From a bacterium D16-36 (GTDB lineage: Bacteria; Bacillota; Clostridia; Lachnospirales; Lachnospiraceae), in the NCBI GenBank assembly GCA_003611745.1, contig RAYF01000031.1, forward strand, positions 1 to 64,000: a stretch of 64,000 nt of DNA, read 5' to 3'. Below are positions 9,461 through 18,133 of this stretch, piece by piece. Both the position numbers and the translations under genes were made by a program. The notes beneath the pieces were generated by a model. That model was not told the origin of the DNA, searched no databases, and worked only from the letters and a program-made list of their open reading frames with translations. The stretch's first letter is position 1, and every line of letters starts with the position of its first letter.

Positions 9461-9493
9461 AAAAATCCTTAAGGGGCCCTCTTAAGGATTTTT
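9461..9493 (+). repeat. Right copy of inverted 33-bp palindrome (possible attenuator)
   Basis: A perfect 13-bp inverted repeat, AAAAATCCTTAAG and CTTAAGGATTTTT, around GGGCCCT. As RNA it makes a strong stem closed by a U-run, so it can act as an intrinsic terminator just downstream of the 9400 promoter. It is related to the copy at 9211-9243 in inverted orientation. Alternatively the two copies bound an invertible promoter segment of about 240 bp. Confidence 0.6.
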
Positions 9494-9705
9494 ACAGATT
9501 TACCTATTGATAAGCTGTTTATATTTTTAACATGATAAATTTGAATTATGTTTTTGTAATTTAAACTTATTCTATTTCTATATTACTTTTGTGTGATTTA
9601 GTTTATTAACAGAGAAATTACTGATACAGTAGAAATAGAAAAATGTTTCGATTCACGAATAAGCCTTGAGTCATATAAAAGCAAATTGGTTGATGGGAGG
9701 AAGAA

Positions 9706-10734
9706 ATGGCACCTTTATTTACTATTGGAATTGCTTCTTATAATTATGCAAAATATATTACAAAGGAATTAGATGCTATAAGAAGACAAACATTTAAAGA
9801 CTATGAGGTGCTGATATCTGATGATCATTCTACGGATAATTCTGTTGAGGTAATTAAAAAGTATATGTTAGATTATCCTGAAATGAATATTCGTTTAATA
9901 GAAAGTGCTGAGAACAGAGGGCTTGTTGAGAATAAGAATTGTTTGATTGAAAATTGTATAGGAAAATATCTGATGATTTGCGATGCAGATGATTGGATGA
10001 GTGATGATTGTCTTAGTTTAATGGCAGATGTCATTGAAAAGGATGATCCTGATAGGGTAATTGGAGAAGTGGCACATATTGATGAAGAAGGACGGATTAT
10101 ACAAGTTGAAGAACCGCCATATTATCAAACAAAATGGGGATGGAACATACATCATGGAAGTGTTTGCAGAACTAGTATCTTGAGGGAGCATGGCATAAAG
10201 ATATATGGGGAAATTGATGATGTATATTATACAGTAGAAATTGCAAAATACTGTAAAAAAATTTCTTATATCCGAGAGGTGGTATATTACTGGCTTGTTC
10301 ATTTAGATTCAGAAGGAAGAAAAAACTCTTTCTTTTCTGTAGAGCAGATTGTTCAGAGACATATGAATGTTTTGGAATTTTTTCAAAACACGATTCAATT
10401 TATTGAAAAAGGACAGGACAACTATACTGAACAGGATGTGGAAGAATTACGACTGGTGAAAATGAAAATGTATTATTTTGCAATTCTTTTTATTGCACAG
10501 AACTTAAGGTTGAATGAAAAGTATCTTTTCTATCGGAATCTTCATACAAAGATGCTTTCTTTAGACCAAAATTATTTGAGAAATAAATATCTGTTTTTTA
10601 CACGGGAGAAACGACTGAGGCCATATGCTTTATGTGCAATAAAAATCTGTGTGATTTTAGAAAAATTGAGGATTATGAAATTAGGAATTTTTGGATACCA
10701 CATAATTAGTAAAATTAAATATTTTGATCAATAA
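9706..10734 (+). CDS. Glycosyltransferase family 2, first gene of rightward operon
   Basis: A 342-residue GT-A enzyme. It begins MAPLFTIGIASYNYAKYI, continues QTFKDYEVLISDDHSTDNS (uridine-binding acidic residues) and has the DxD equivalent ICDADDWMSDD near residue 90. The C-terminal third is basic and amphipathic. The start has GGGAGGAAG five bases upstream. It follows a 212-base leader after the palindromic hairpin and is first in a run of co-oriented genes reaching about 33.1 kb. Its likely role is transfer of a sugar to the lipid-linked oligosaccharide. Confidence 0.85.
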   Translation: MAPLFTIGIASYNYAKYITKELDAIRRQTFKDYEVLISDDHSTDNSVEVIKKYMLDYPEMNIRLIESAENRGLVENKNCLIENCIGKYLMICDADDWMSDDCLSLMADVIEKDDPDRVIGEVAHIDEEGRIIQVEEPPYYQTKWGWNIHHGSVCRTSILREHGIKIYGEIDDVYYTVEIAKYCKKISYIREVVYYWLVHLDSEGRKNSFFSVEQIVQRHMNVLEFFQNTIQFIEKGQDNYTEQDVEELRLVKMKMYYFAILFIAQNLRLNEKYLFYRNLHTKMLSLDQNYLRNKYLFFTREKRLRPYALCAIKICVILEKLRIMKLGIFGYHIISKIKYFDQ

Positions 10735-10903
10735 TTCTTTGGAGAAGTAAATGTAAATTGAGTGGGATATGAATAATAAGTATATTTAGGATATTATATA
10801 TGTATAAGTAACTCATTCAAAAAATATATATATTGGTTTTCTATGTGGAGTAAAACATAAAATAATGTGGCTGATATTAAAATCTGGATGGGAGATATGC
10901 CTT

Positions 10904-12055
10904 ATGGATAAAAATGATGGAGAAAGAATAAAGGATGATGATAAAGTATTAGTTGTTTTAACGAATCAATATATGTTTATGCAACTATTATGGTATTATT
11001 CAAAATATCCTGAAGGCATTTGGGAAGTAATTATTCTTAAGTTTGGTGACGTAGATTTAATGAATTCCATGTATCAAAAATGCGTTAAATGTGGTTTTTT
11101 TACAAGGATAATGACATGTGAATCTTCAATTTATGGTCAAAAATTGTTAAATAAAATTATTGTGATGCTTCGTTATTTATTTCAATATATTACACAACAG
11201 CGTGAAAAAAGTGATAAAAAATTTTTAAAAGGGATAGTGGGAGAGGGGAGATATAAAAAAGTTATTATACAATCTACCCATGACAGTGTTTCTACAGCGA
11301 TTATAAATGCTATGTCTGATAGTATTCTGGTATGTTTAGAAGATGGGATGGGAGATTATTTACCTGTAAAGGGAATGAAAGAATGCTTTAAATTATCACA
11401 CTTTTCACTGTTTAAGTCAAATATATTACAGTTATCAGCTTTTATGCTGGCAAAAATGAATGTTGCAAATGTGGCAGCGTATGGATATCAATTTCAGCTA
11501 AGATATGATGCTCAATTGATTAAATACTGCAGTTTGCCAGATAAAATGAAATATAGGAATTATAAAGAGATAAAGCAATTATTTGATAATGATAGCAGAG
11601 AAATAGCTGTTTCAGAAAATGAGCTTTCCTTAAAGCAACAGGAATATGATGTAATAGTGTTTTCTACGGCTTTTGCTGATTTTGGAGATTGTGAGGAACT
11701 ATATTATAGTACATTACAGGATTGGCTCAAAAAGAATTATAAGGGGAGGAAGATTCTTTTTAAGCCTCACCCGCGGGAACAGTGTGGACTTAATTGTAAT
11801 GATTTAAATATTCATATAGGTGGGAGGGAGATTGCAGGAGAGAGGGTGCTTGATATATTACCGGATGCTGAAATTGTACTTACATATACTACTACAATTT
11901 TATTAAAAATATGCAGGGAGAAAAGAAATTTCAAAATTTTGCGCTTTAACAATATAAAATCCAAATGGTACCATCTAGGTATAGAAAATGATTCTGAAGT
12001 ACTTGGGCTGAGCGATAGTGATTGGATAATATTAGGGGGTAGGAAGGATGAATGA
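10904..12055 (+). CDS. Probable sialyltransferase-fold enzyme (candidate nonulosonate transferase)
   Basis: A 383-residue soluble protein. I see the two short motifs conserved in GT-B bacterial sialyltransferase families such as GT38, GT52 and GT80: an acidic-acidic-Gly motif in VCLEDGMGDY (about residue 145) and an His-Pro motif in LFKPHPREQ (about residue 287). A hydroxyl-rich TYTTT segment follows near residue 330. Because the operon makes a CMP-activated nonulosonic acid (legF), a transferase for it is required, and no other gene here fits. This is inference: overall family membership is not certain. The start at 10904 is chosen for its GGGAG site; an upstream ATG at 10865 has none. It overlaps the next gene by eight bases. 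Confidence 0.58.
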   Translation: MDKNDGERIKDDDKVLVVLTNQYMFMQLLWYYSKYPEGIWEVIILKFGDVDLMNSMYQKCVKCGFFTRIMTCESSIYGQKLLNKIIVMLRYLFQYITQQREKSDKKFLKGIVGEGRYKKVIIQSTHDSVSTAIINAMSDSILVCLEDGMGDYLPVKGMKECFKLSHFSLFKSNILQLSAFMLAKMNVANVAAYGYQFQLRYDAQLIKYCSLPDKMKYRNYKEIKQLFDNDSREIAVSENELSLKQQEYDVIVFSTAFADFGDCEELYYSTLQDWLKKNYKGRKILFKPHPREQCGLNCNDLNIHIGGREIAGERVLDILPDAEIVLTYTTTILLKICREKRNFKILRFNNIKSKWYHLGIENDSEVLGLSDSDWIILGGRKDE

Positions 12056-13976
12056 CTGGGGAGATAAGAGATATCGTATTATTAAAGAATTATTGTATAT
12101 AGGGATATTGCCTTTATTGTTTTATATATCTGCGTATTATTATTTACAATCTGATATAGAACAAATCCCCAATATTATGATAGTAGCTTATATTTTTGCA
12201 ATATTGTGGATTGTATTTTTTTGTGTTCTTATTTCTAAAAAAATAAAAGATTGGAAAATGCTTCATATAAGAGGGGTTATGGCATTTATAGACAAGCATT
12301 ATTTGAAAATACTATTGTTTTGTATTCTAATTATTTTTAATATGCAAAGCATTTTTACGATGCCGCGATGGGATGGGATGCTTTATTATTCTGCCCTTAT
12401 AAAGCAGAGTGCTGGATTTGATTTTACCCTGCAGGGACTGGTGGATGGTTTTCGCATTGTTCATCCAAGCCATGGATATTATTGTTTTCTGGCAATAGGG
12501 GCATATCTGTTTCAGAACCAAATGGTTGGCATTCTTTTTATGCAGATGGTTCTGTATATGGTTACTGTCTTTTGTTATTTTGGCCTGCTGCGCATTCTTT
12601 TTAAGAGCGCAAGTGAAAAGCTATGTTTTTGGGGCACGCTTTTTTTTGCATTAAATCCTTTGATATATGGTATAGAACCTATTATTTCTTGTGATTATGG
12701 TGTATTTAGCTATCTTATCATTTTTTTATATGTATCTTTAAAGGGTTATCCTCTTTTGGAGTTATGGGTAGCTGTATTATTGATATTGTCAAAACAGCAG
12801 GGGGTGCTTTACTATGTTGCTTTTTATGGAATTGTCTTTCTGGTTAATTCCTCAAGGTATTATAAATCTAGTCACAGCTTGGATATAAAAGAAATTTTCA
12901 AAGTGTTGAGAAGGATGATACCTGGTTTTGTGGGAATTGGATATTATTTGCTTAGCAGTTCATCACCTTTTGCATGGATGGAAAGTATGAGCAGCGGTCA
13001 GAATAATGTTTCTAATATAGATGAAAATAGGCAGACTTTACAGGGAATTGGGATTAACGGAGCGTATATTATAGAAAAATTAAAGCAAATTTTTATTCTT
13101 AATTTTGCATGGATAAATTGGCTGGTTATATTTATAGGATTAGCTTGTATTCTGTATATGTGGAAAAGATACGACAAAAAAATAAATGTAAGTGCAGCAA
13201 CCTATGGTCTGATTGGCATTACATTTGTTTTTCTGTCTTTTAACTTCTTTGTTGTTACTTATGCACAACCAAGGTATTTGAGTGTAGGGGTTGTGATAAC
13301 CTCTATTGGCGCATTTGGAATATTAAATTTATATTTTGGCAGAGTAAAACAAAAATTAATGAGAGTGATTTTGTATAGTTTAACTGGAATTTCTCTTATT
13401 GCGTCGTTTGTTTCAGTTGATCCGCTTAGTTTTATGGCATTTAAGAGTTTTTCAGTAGGTATGTTATCTATGTATCAGCCGTTATATGATAATCCTGATA
13501 TGTATCCGTCTGATCTTTATGCGGATAACACAGTTTATAACAGGCAGTTTGCATTTTATACATTGTTAGAAGAAAAGATGCTGCGGGAGATACAATATGA
13601 TGGTTCTGTTCCTCTTCTCCAGGTAGATATGGGGAAAGAAGCCGGGTATGGGCAGGGAACATATGACTATATCAATATGATGCTGGAGGGCCTGTATGGA
13701 AGGACAACACTTTATTGGGATAAAGAGAGAGGGAAAATGACAGAAAATGAAAATGGTATTCCTATGTGGGTTTATTACTTCTGGTCAGAACAGATTGAAG
13801 CAAACCAAGTGAATTGGAAAGGGGAATCTTTACCGGAAACTGCTTATTTTATTTTGTTGCCAAGGCAGGATAACGAAATATTAGATACGGTTAAAAAGAA
13901 ATATACTATAGAAAGAAGGTATGATATATCTGCATATGCAATGTCTCTTACAGTATATAAGGTGCAAAAAAGATAA
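12048..13976 (+). CDS. GT-C fold membrane glycosyltransferase, paralogue of 3632-5512
   Basis: A 642-residue protein with about 11 membrane segments, then a C-terminal soluble domain of about 180 residues. The first outer loop carries TMPRWDGMLYY, where the Asp is in the position expected of polyprenyl-phosphate-sugar transferases. FDFTLQG and HPSHGYY follow, as in the paralogue of the leftward operon. The pair therefore probably catalyses related extracytoplasmic transfers in two pathways. AGGAAGG directly precedes the start, which overlaps the end of the sialyltransferase-like gene by eight bases, indicating translational coupling. Confidence 0.77.
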   Translation: MNDWGDKRYRIIKELLYIGILPLLFYISAYYYLQSDIEQIPNIMIVAYIFAILWIVFFCVLISKKIKDWKMLHIRGVMAFIDKHYLKILLFCILIIFNMQSIFTMPRWDGMLYYSALIKQSAGFDFTLQGLVDGFRIVHPSHGYYCFLAIGAYLFQNQMVGILFMQMVLYMVTVFCYFGLLRILFKSASEKLCFWGTLFFALNPLIYGIEPIISCDYGVFSYLIIFLYVSLKGYPLLELWVAVLLILSKQQGVLYYVAFYGIVFLVNSSRYYKSSHSLDIKEIFKVLRRMIPGFVGIGYYLLSSSSPFAWMESMSSGQNNVSNIDENRQTLQGIGINGAYIIEKLKQIFILNFAWINWLVIFIGLACILYMWKRYDKKINVSAATYGLIGITFVFLSFNFFVVTYAQPRYLSVGVVITSIGAFGILNLYFGRVKQKLMRVILYSLTGISLIASFVSVDPLSFMAFKSFSVGMLSMYQPLYDNPDMYPSDLYADNTVYNRQFAFYTLLEEKMLREIQYDGSVPLLQVDMGKEAGYGQGTYDYINMMLEGLYGRTTLYWDKERGKMTENENGIPMWVYYFWSEQIEANQVNWKGESLPETAYFILLPRQDNEILDTVKKKYTIERRYDISAYAMSLTVYKVQKR

Positions 13977-14037
13977 AGGCATTTTTGCTAAGGCATAAGT
14001 GGGTTATGTGTCTGTTAATTATGGAAGGAGAAAGTTT

Positions 14038-14991
14038 ATGGGTAAATTAATGATTATTATGTACCATTATACTCGTGATTTAAAGCATAGCAGATATCCA
14101 GAAATAAAGGGTCTTGACATAAGCTTATTTCAGCAGCAGATTTCATTTTTAAAGAAGAATTTCTCTATTGTAACAATGGAAGAAGTCATTGAGGCTGTAA
14201 AAGGAAAAAGTGAATTACCAGAAGATGCTGTGCTGCTGACTTTTGATGATGGATATATTGATAATTATACATTTGCATTTCCAATTCTGGAAGAAGAGAA
14301 GGTACAGGGATCGTTTTTTATTCCTGGAAAAACTTTTTCCACGCATCAGTTATTAGATGTAAATAAAATTCATTATATTCTTGCAAGTACAGATAGCAAA
14401 AGTCTTCTTTCTGACCTTATGGAAAAGTTGGATTACTATAGAGGGAAGGAATATGATTTTCCTTTAAATGAAGAACTCTATTTGAATTATGCGAAGGAAG
14501 ACCGGTATGACACAAAGGAGACTATTTTTATTAAGCGTATGCTTCAAACTGTATTGCCTGAGAAATTGAGAAATAGAATTTCCAGCGATTTGTTTGAGAA
14601 ACATGTTGGTGTTACAGAGGAGCAGTTGTCTTATGAATTATATATGACAGAAAATCAGATACGCAGCATGAAACGCCATGGAATGTTTATTGGAATTCAT
14701 GGATATGACCATTACTGGCTGGGTAATCTCCCAAGACAGCAAATGCAAAAGGACATATCAAAGGCACTGGAAGTGATGGATGAGTTTATTGATAGGAATT
14801 GCTGGGTTATGAATTATCCATATGGCAGTTATAATGCAGAGGTGCTTGATTATATTAGAAGCCTTGGGGCATGTCTGGGGTTAACTACACAGGTAGCAGC
14901 AGTTGATATTTCAAAGTGCAATTCTTTAGAGCTGCCAAGGCTCGATTGTAATGATTTTCCGCCAAAGAGTGAGAATTACAAGAGAGTATAA
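14038..14991 (+). CDS. Polysaccharide deacetylase (NodB-homology, carbohydrate esterase 4)
   Basis: A 317-residue protein, with MIIMYHYTRD at the N-terminus and the NodB motif LLTFDDGYIDNYTFAFPILE near residue 70 supplying the catalytic and metal-binding Asp residues. GSFFIPG follows. The usual second metal motif (HxxxH) is seen later as HGYDHYW near residue 225. No signal peptide is visible, so it may act on a cytoplasmic or lipid-linked sugar rather than on exported peptidoglycan. GGAAGGAG precedes the start at 14038. Likely removes an N- or O-acyl group from a precursor before re-acylation by neighbouring genes. Confidence 0.78.
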   Translation: MGKLMIIMYHYTRDLKHSRYPEIKGLDISLFQQQISFLKKNFSIVTMEEVIEAVKGKSELPEDAVLLTFDDGYIDNYTFAFPILEEEKVQGSFFIPGKTFSTHQLLDVNKIHYILASTDSKSLLSDLMEKLDYYRGKEYDFPLNEELYLNYAKEDRYDTKETIFIKRMLQTVLPEKLRNRISSDLFEKHVGVTEEQLSYELYMTENQIRSMKRHGMFIGIHGYDHYWLGNLPRQQMQKDISKALEVMDEFIDRNCWVMNYPYGSYNAEVLDYIRSLGACLGLTTQVAAVDISKCNSLELPRLDCNDFPPKSENYKRV

Positions 14992-15016
14992 GATGGTTTT
15001 ACTGGAGGTGAAATTG

Positions 15017-16054
15017 ATGGCTGCTGAAACAAATTATGAAATTCGTTTGGCAAATAGAGATGATATTCCGATGATTATGGAATATATTGATCAGGATTGG
15101 CGCAGGGGACATATTATGTCTGTGGATAGAGGACTCTTTGAATATGAGCTCTTAAATTCAGATGGGACGGTTAATATGGTGATTGCGGTTAATCATGATA
15201 ATAATAGAATAGATGGCTGTTTGGGCTTTTTGAAAAGTGCGCGGAAATCAGATGTGTTTGATACATGGGGCACTATTTGGAAAGTGAGAGAAGATAGTGG
15301 TAATTTGCTTGGATTAAAAATTATTAACCAGGTAAAAAAAATTTCAGGAGGCCGTTTCTATTTAGGTATTGGAATTAATCCAAATACTGCAGTGAAAATT
15401 CATAAAATGCTATTGAGAGATAACGTGGCAAAAATGAAACATTATTATTGTCTGGCAGAGCGAAGCCAGTATAAGATTGCGGTTGTGAAGCATAAGGACT
15501 TATATGAGGATGCACATATTGATTGTGATAATTTTGAAGTGGAATTATTAGATTTAGATTCTTTTATTGAAGCATTTGATGATTTAAAGAAATATGAAGA
15601 TGACATTCCTTATAAAAATAAAGAATATTTTATTTATCGCTATTTTCAACATCCGATTTATTCGTATCAAATATATGGCATTTATGAGAAAGGTGTATTG
15701 ACTGCATTTTTTGTATTACGGGAAGATTCTTATTTAGACCGTATTGCAATACGGATGATTGATTACCACGGAAAAGAGGAAAACATGAGGGCAGTCCGCA
15801 GCATTTTTCCACAGTTGTTTGCAGATGAGTCAGTTGAGTATATTGATTTTTATGAGTATGGTTTTTTAGATCAAAACATAGAGCAGGCGGGATTTAATTT
15901 GTTGGATGATAATGATTCAAATATTATTCCAAACTATTTTGCTCCATTTGTACAGGAAAATATTGATATATGGATTGCCAGTCCTATTGATGGAGCAAGG
16001 TTTGTAAAGGGCGATGGTGATCAGGATAGGCCAAATGAGGTGAAAAGGGCATGA
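15017..16054 (+). CDS. GNAT-superfamily acyltransferase-like protein
   Basis: A 345-residue protein starting MAAETNYEIRLANRDDIPMI, the typical first strand and helix of a GNAT domain. RFYLGIGINPNTAVKIHKML resembles the acyl-donor-binding turn and helix. The C-terminal ~150 residues are a second domain. It lies just before the FkbH-like and acyl carrier protein genes, with a 4-base ATGA overlap to the former. It may therefore transfer the ACP-bound acyl group, or it could supply the N-acetyltransferase step (LegH role) otherwise absent from the nonulosonate pathway. GGAGGTG precedes the start. Confidence 0.62.
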   Translation: MAAETNYEIRLANRDDIPMIMEYIDQDWRRGHIMSVDRGLFEYELLNSDGTVNMVIAVNHDNNRIDGCLGFLKSARKSDVFDTWGTIWKVREDSGNLLGLKIINQVKKISGGRFYLGIGINPNTAVKIHKMLLRDNVAKMKHYYCLAERSQYKIAVVKHKDLYEDAHIDCDNFEVELLDLDSFIEAFDDLKKYEDDIPYKNKEYFIYRYFQHPIYSYQIYGIYEKGVLTAFFVLREDSYLDRIAIRMIDYHGKEENMRAVRSIFPQLFADESVEYIDFYEYGFLDQNIEQAGFNLLDDNDSNIIPNYFAPFVQENIDIWIASPIDGARFVKGDGDQDRPNEVKRA

Positions 16055-17832
16055 AAGAATTAGAATATCCATTTGATGTGAAGAAAATTTTATCTGGGAA
16101 AATAAAGCTGCGGCGGTTACTTTTGGAAAAGGCAGATGGTTTTATAGAAAAAAGAATAGCTATTCTGGGCGGTGGGACGACAAGTGATATAAAAGATGTA
16201 ATGGAACTTTTTCTGTTAAATCAGGGGATACGTCCTTCATTTTACGAATCGGAATACAATCAGTATTATCAGGAAGCAATGTTTCCTACAGAAGAGTTTA
16301 TTAAGTTTTCACCGGATGTTATTTATATCTGTACATCAAACCATAATATTGAGAGGTATCCTTCCTTTTCAGATTCGGAAGAATATGTGGATCAGTTATT
16401 TTCGGAGGAGTCAGAGAAATATTGCGCAATCTGGGAGAAATTGGAACAACAGTTTCATTGTCCAATTATTCAAAATAACTTCGAAATGCCGGCATATCGC
16501 TTGCTTGGAAATCGTGATGCATATGATTATCGTGGTAGGACTAATTTTTTGATGCGGCTCAATATGGAATTTAGCAGGCAGGCAAGTCAGCGTGATCATT
16601 TATTATTATGTGATTTGAATTATATATCATCTGATTATGGTCTTGGAAAATGGTCAGATATTTATTATTACTGTATGTATAAATATGCCATGCACATTGA
16701 AGCAGTTCCTTACCTTGCTTTTCAGGCTGCCAATATTATTAAATCCCTCTTTGGCAGAAATAAGAAAGGGCTTGTTCTGGATTTAGATAATACCTTGTGG
16801 GGCGGAATTGTAGGTGACGATGGGGTGGATAATCTTGCAATTGGTTCTGAACTTCCAAAAGGCCAGATTTATACACAGTTTCAGCAATATATAAAGGAAT
16901 ATAAGAAAATAGGGGTTTTTTTGGCGATTGACTCTAAGAATGATTACGAAAATGCAGTGGCAGGTTTAGAACATCCGGACAGTGTTCTTTCTAAAGAGGA
17001 TTTTGTTTCAATTTATGCTAACTGGGAACCAAAAGATCAGAATCTGCTTGCAATAGCTGATGAACTTCAGGTATTACCGGAAAGTCTGGTGTTTATTGAT
17101 GATAATCCGGCAGAACGCTATATGGTGGAGGAACAAATAGATGGGGTGAGTGTTCCGAATATCGGAAAGGTTCAGGATTATATTAGAATTATTGACCGCA
17201 GTGGCTTTTTCGAGGTGACATCTTTATCGGAAGATGATCAAAAGCGGGTTGTGATGTATCAGGAAAATGCAAAAAGAAAACAAATGCAAATGAATTTTTC
17301 TGATTATGGTGAGTATTTACAGTCGTTAGAAATGCAGGCAGTGATTAGGGAATTTGATAAGGTACATTTTTCCAGAATAGCACAGCTGAGCAATAAAAGT
17401 AATCAGTTTAACCTTACAACTCGCCGTTATACAAAGGAAGAAATTGAGGGGATTGCGAATGATTCATCCTATATTACTTTGTATGGCAGACTTCAGGATC
17501 GCTTTGGCGATAATGGGGTGGTTTCAGTGGTAATTGGACAGATTGAAGGAAAAAACTGCCATATCAGATTATGGATTATGAGCTGCAGGGTATTGAAACG
17601 TGATATGGAGAACGCTATGATGGATTGTTTTGCAGCCCGGTGTTCGGAGCGTGGTGTCGGCCAGATTTATGGATATTATTATCCGACCAGAAAGAATGGT
17701 ATGGTAAAAGATTTTTACAAAGAAATGGGATTTGAAAAAATCTCAGAAGATGCAGTATTTAATACAGTATGGAGTTTAGATATTGCAAAAGGATACCAAA
17801 AAAGAAATAAGTTTATATTAGTTGATTTTTAA
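16051..17832 (+). CDS. FkbH-like HAD protein (probable glyceryl-ACP-forming enzyme)
   Basis: A 593-residue protein with the FkbH signature LVLDLDNTLWGGIVGDDG at about residue 240, LAIDSKND and VFIDDNPAERYMVEE (about 350), then a GNAT-like C-terminal domain with FGDNGVVSVVIG. In polyketide systems FkbH enzymes dephosphorylate 1,3-bisphosphoglycerate and load a glyceryl group onto an acyl carrier protein. The next gene encodes exactly such a carrier. Here the product is presumably used to acylate a sugar rather than a polyketide, which is inference. The N-terminal ~200 residues are an SGNH-like or unassigned domain (ILGGGTTSDIKDV). The start overlaps the GNAT gene by four bases. Confidence 0.8.
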   Translation: MKELEYPFDVKKILSGKIKLRRLLLEKADGFIEKRIAILGGGTTSDIKDVMELFLLNQGIRPSFYESEYNQYYQEAMFPTEEFIKFSPDVIYICTSNHNIERYPSFSDSEEYVDQLFSEESEKYCAIWEKLEQQFHCPIIQNNFEMPAYRLLGNRDAYDYRGRTNFLMRLNMEFSRQASQRDHLLLCDLNYISSDYGLGKWSDIYYYCMYKYAMHIEAVPYLAFQAANIIKSLFGRNKKGLVLDLDNTLWGGIVGDDGVDNLAIGSELPKGQIYTQFQQYIKEYKKIGVFLAIDSKNDYENAVAGLEHPDSVLSKEDFVSIYANWEPKDQNLLAIADELQVLPESLVFIDDNPAERYMVEEQIDGVSVPNIGKVQDYIRIIDRSGFFEVTSLSEDDQKRVVMYQENAKRKQMQMNFSDYGEYLQSLEMQAVIREFDKVHFSRIAQLSNKSNQFNLTTRRYTKEEIEGIANDSSYITLYGRLQDRFGDNGVVSVVIGQIEGKNCHIRLWIMSCRVLKRDMENAMMDCFAARCSERGVGQIYGYYYPTRKNGMVKDFYKEMGFEKISEDAVFNTVWSLDIAKGYQKRNKFILVDF

Positions 17833-17865
17833 TGAGCCATGTCTTAAATTTTGGAGGGAAATTAT

Positions 17866-18114
17866 ATGTCTAGAGAACAATTATATGTAAAATTGAATGA
17901 AGTTTTTCGTGAAGTATTTGACGACCAGTCCATAATCGTTTCTGATATGACTACCGCAAACGATATTGAGAGATGGGACAGTCTTATGCATATTAATTTA
18001 TTGTTTGCAATAGAAAATGCGTTTGAAATCAGATTTGATATAGAGGAAGGGCTTATACTTCAAAATGTGGGAGAAATGGCAGACATTATTCTAAGAAAAT
18101 GTAATGATAATTGA
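17866..18114 (+). CDS. Acyl carrier protein
   Basis: An 82-residue acidic protein with the phosphopantetheine attachment motif WDSLMHINLL (Ser near residue 42) and the helical pattern of carrier proteins. GGAGGGAAATTAT precedes the ATG. It follows the FkbH-like gene by 33 bases and overlaps no functional start of the sialidase. It is a dedicated carrier for this glycan operon, not the fatty-acid ACP, judging from context and the divergent sequence around the Ser (most fatty-acid ACPs have DSLD). Confidence 0.88.
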   Translation: MSREQLYVKLNEVFREVFDDQSIIVSDMTTANDIERWDSLMHINLLFAIENAFEIRFDIEEGLILQNVGEMADIILRKCNDN

Positions 18115-18133
18115 TATTCTGGAGGAATTGAGA

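Larger units (their letters stand above)
9144..9705. promoter_or_regulatory. Divergent promoter region between the two glycan operons
   Basis: A 562-bp, AT-rich noncoding region separating licD (leftward) from the GT2 gene (rightward). It holds a clear rightward promoter and two related 33-bp palindromes (listed separately) placed symmetrically so that transcription leaving the centre meets one of them on either side. The open frames seen across it are not supported by ribosome binding sites or family similarity. The 212 bases between the right palindrome and the GT2 start would form a long untranslated leader. Confidence 0.6.
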
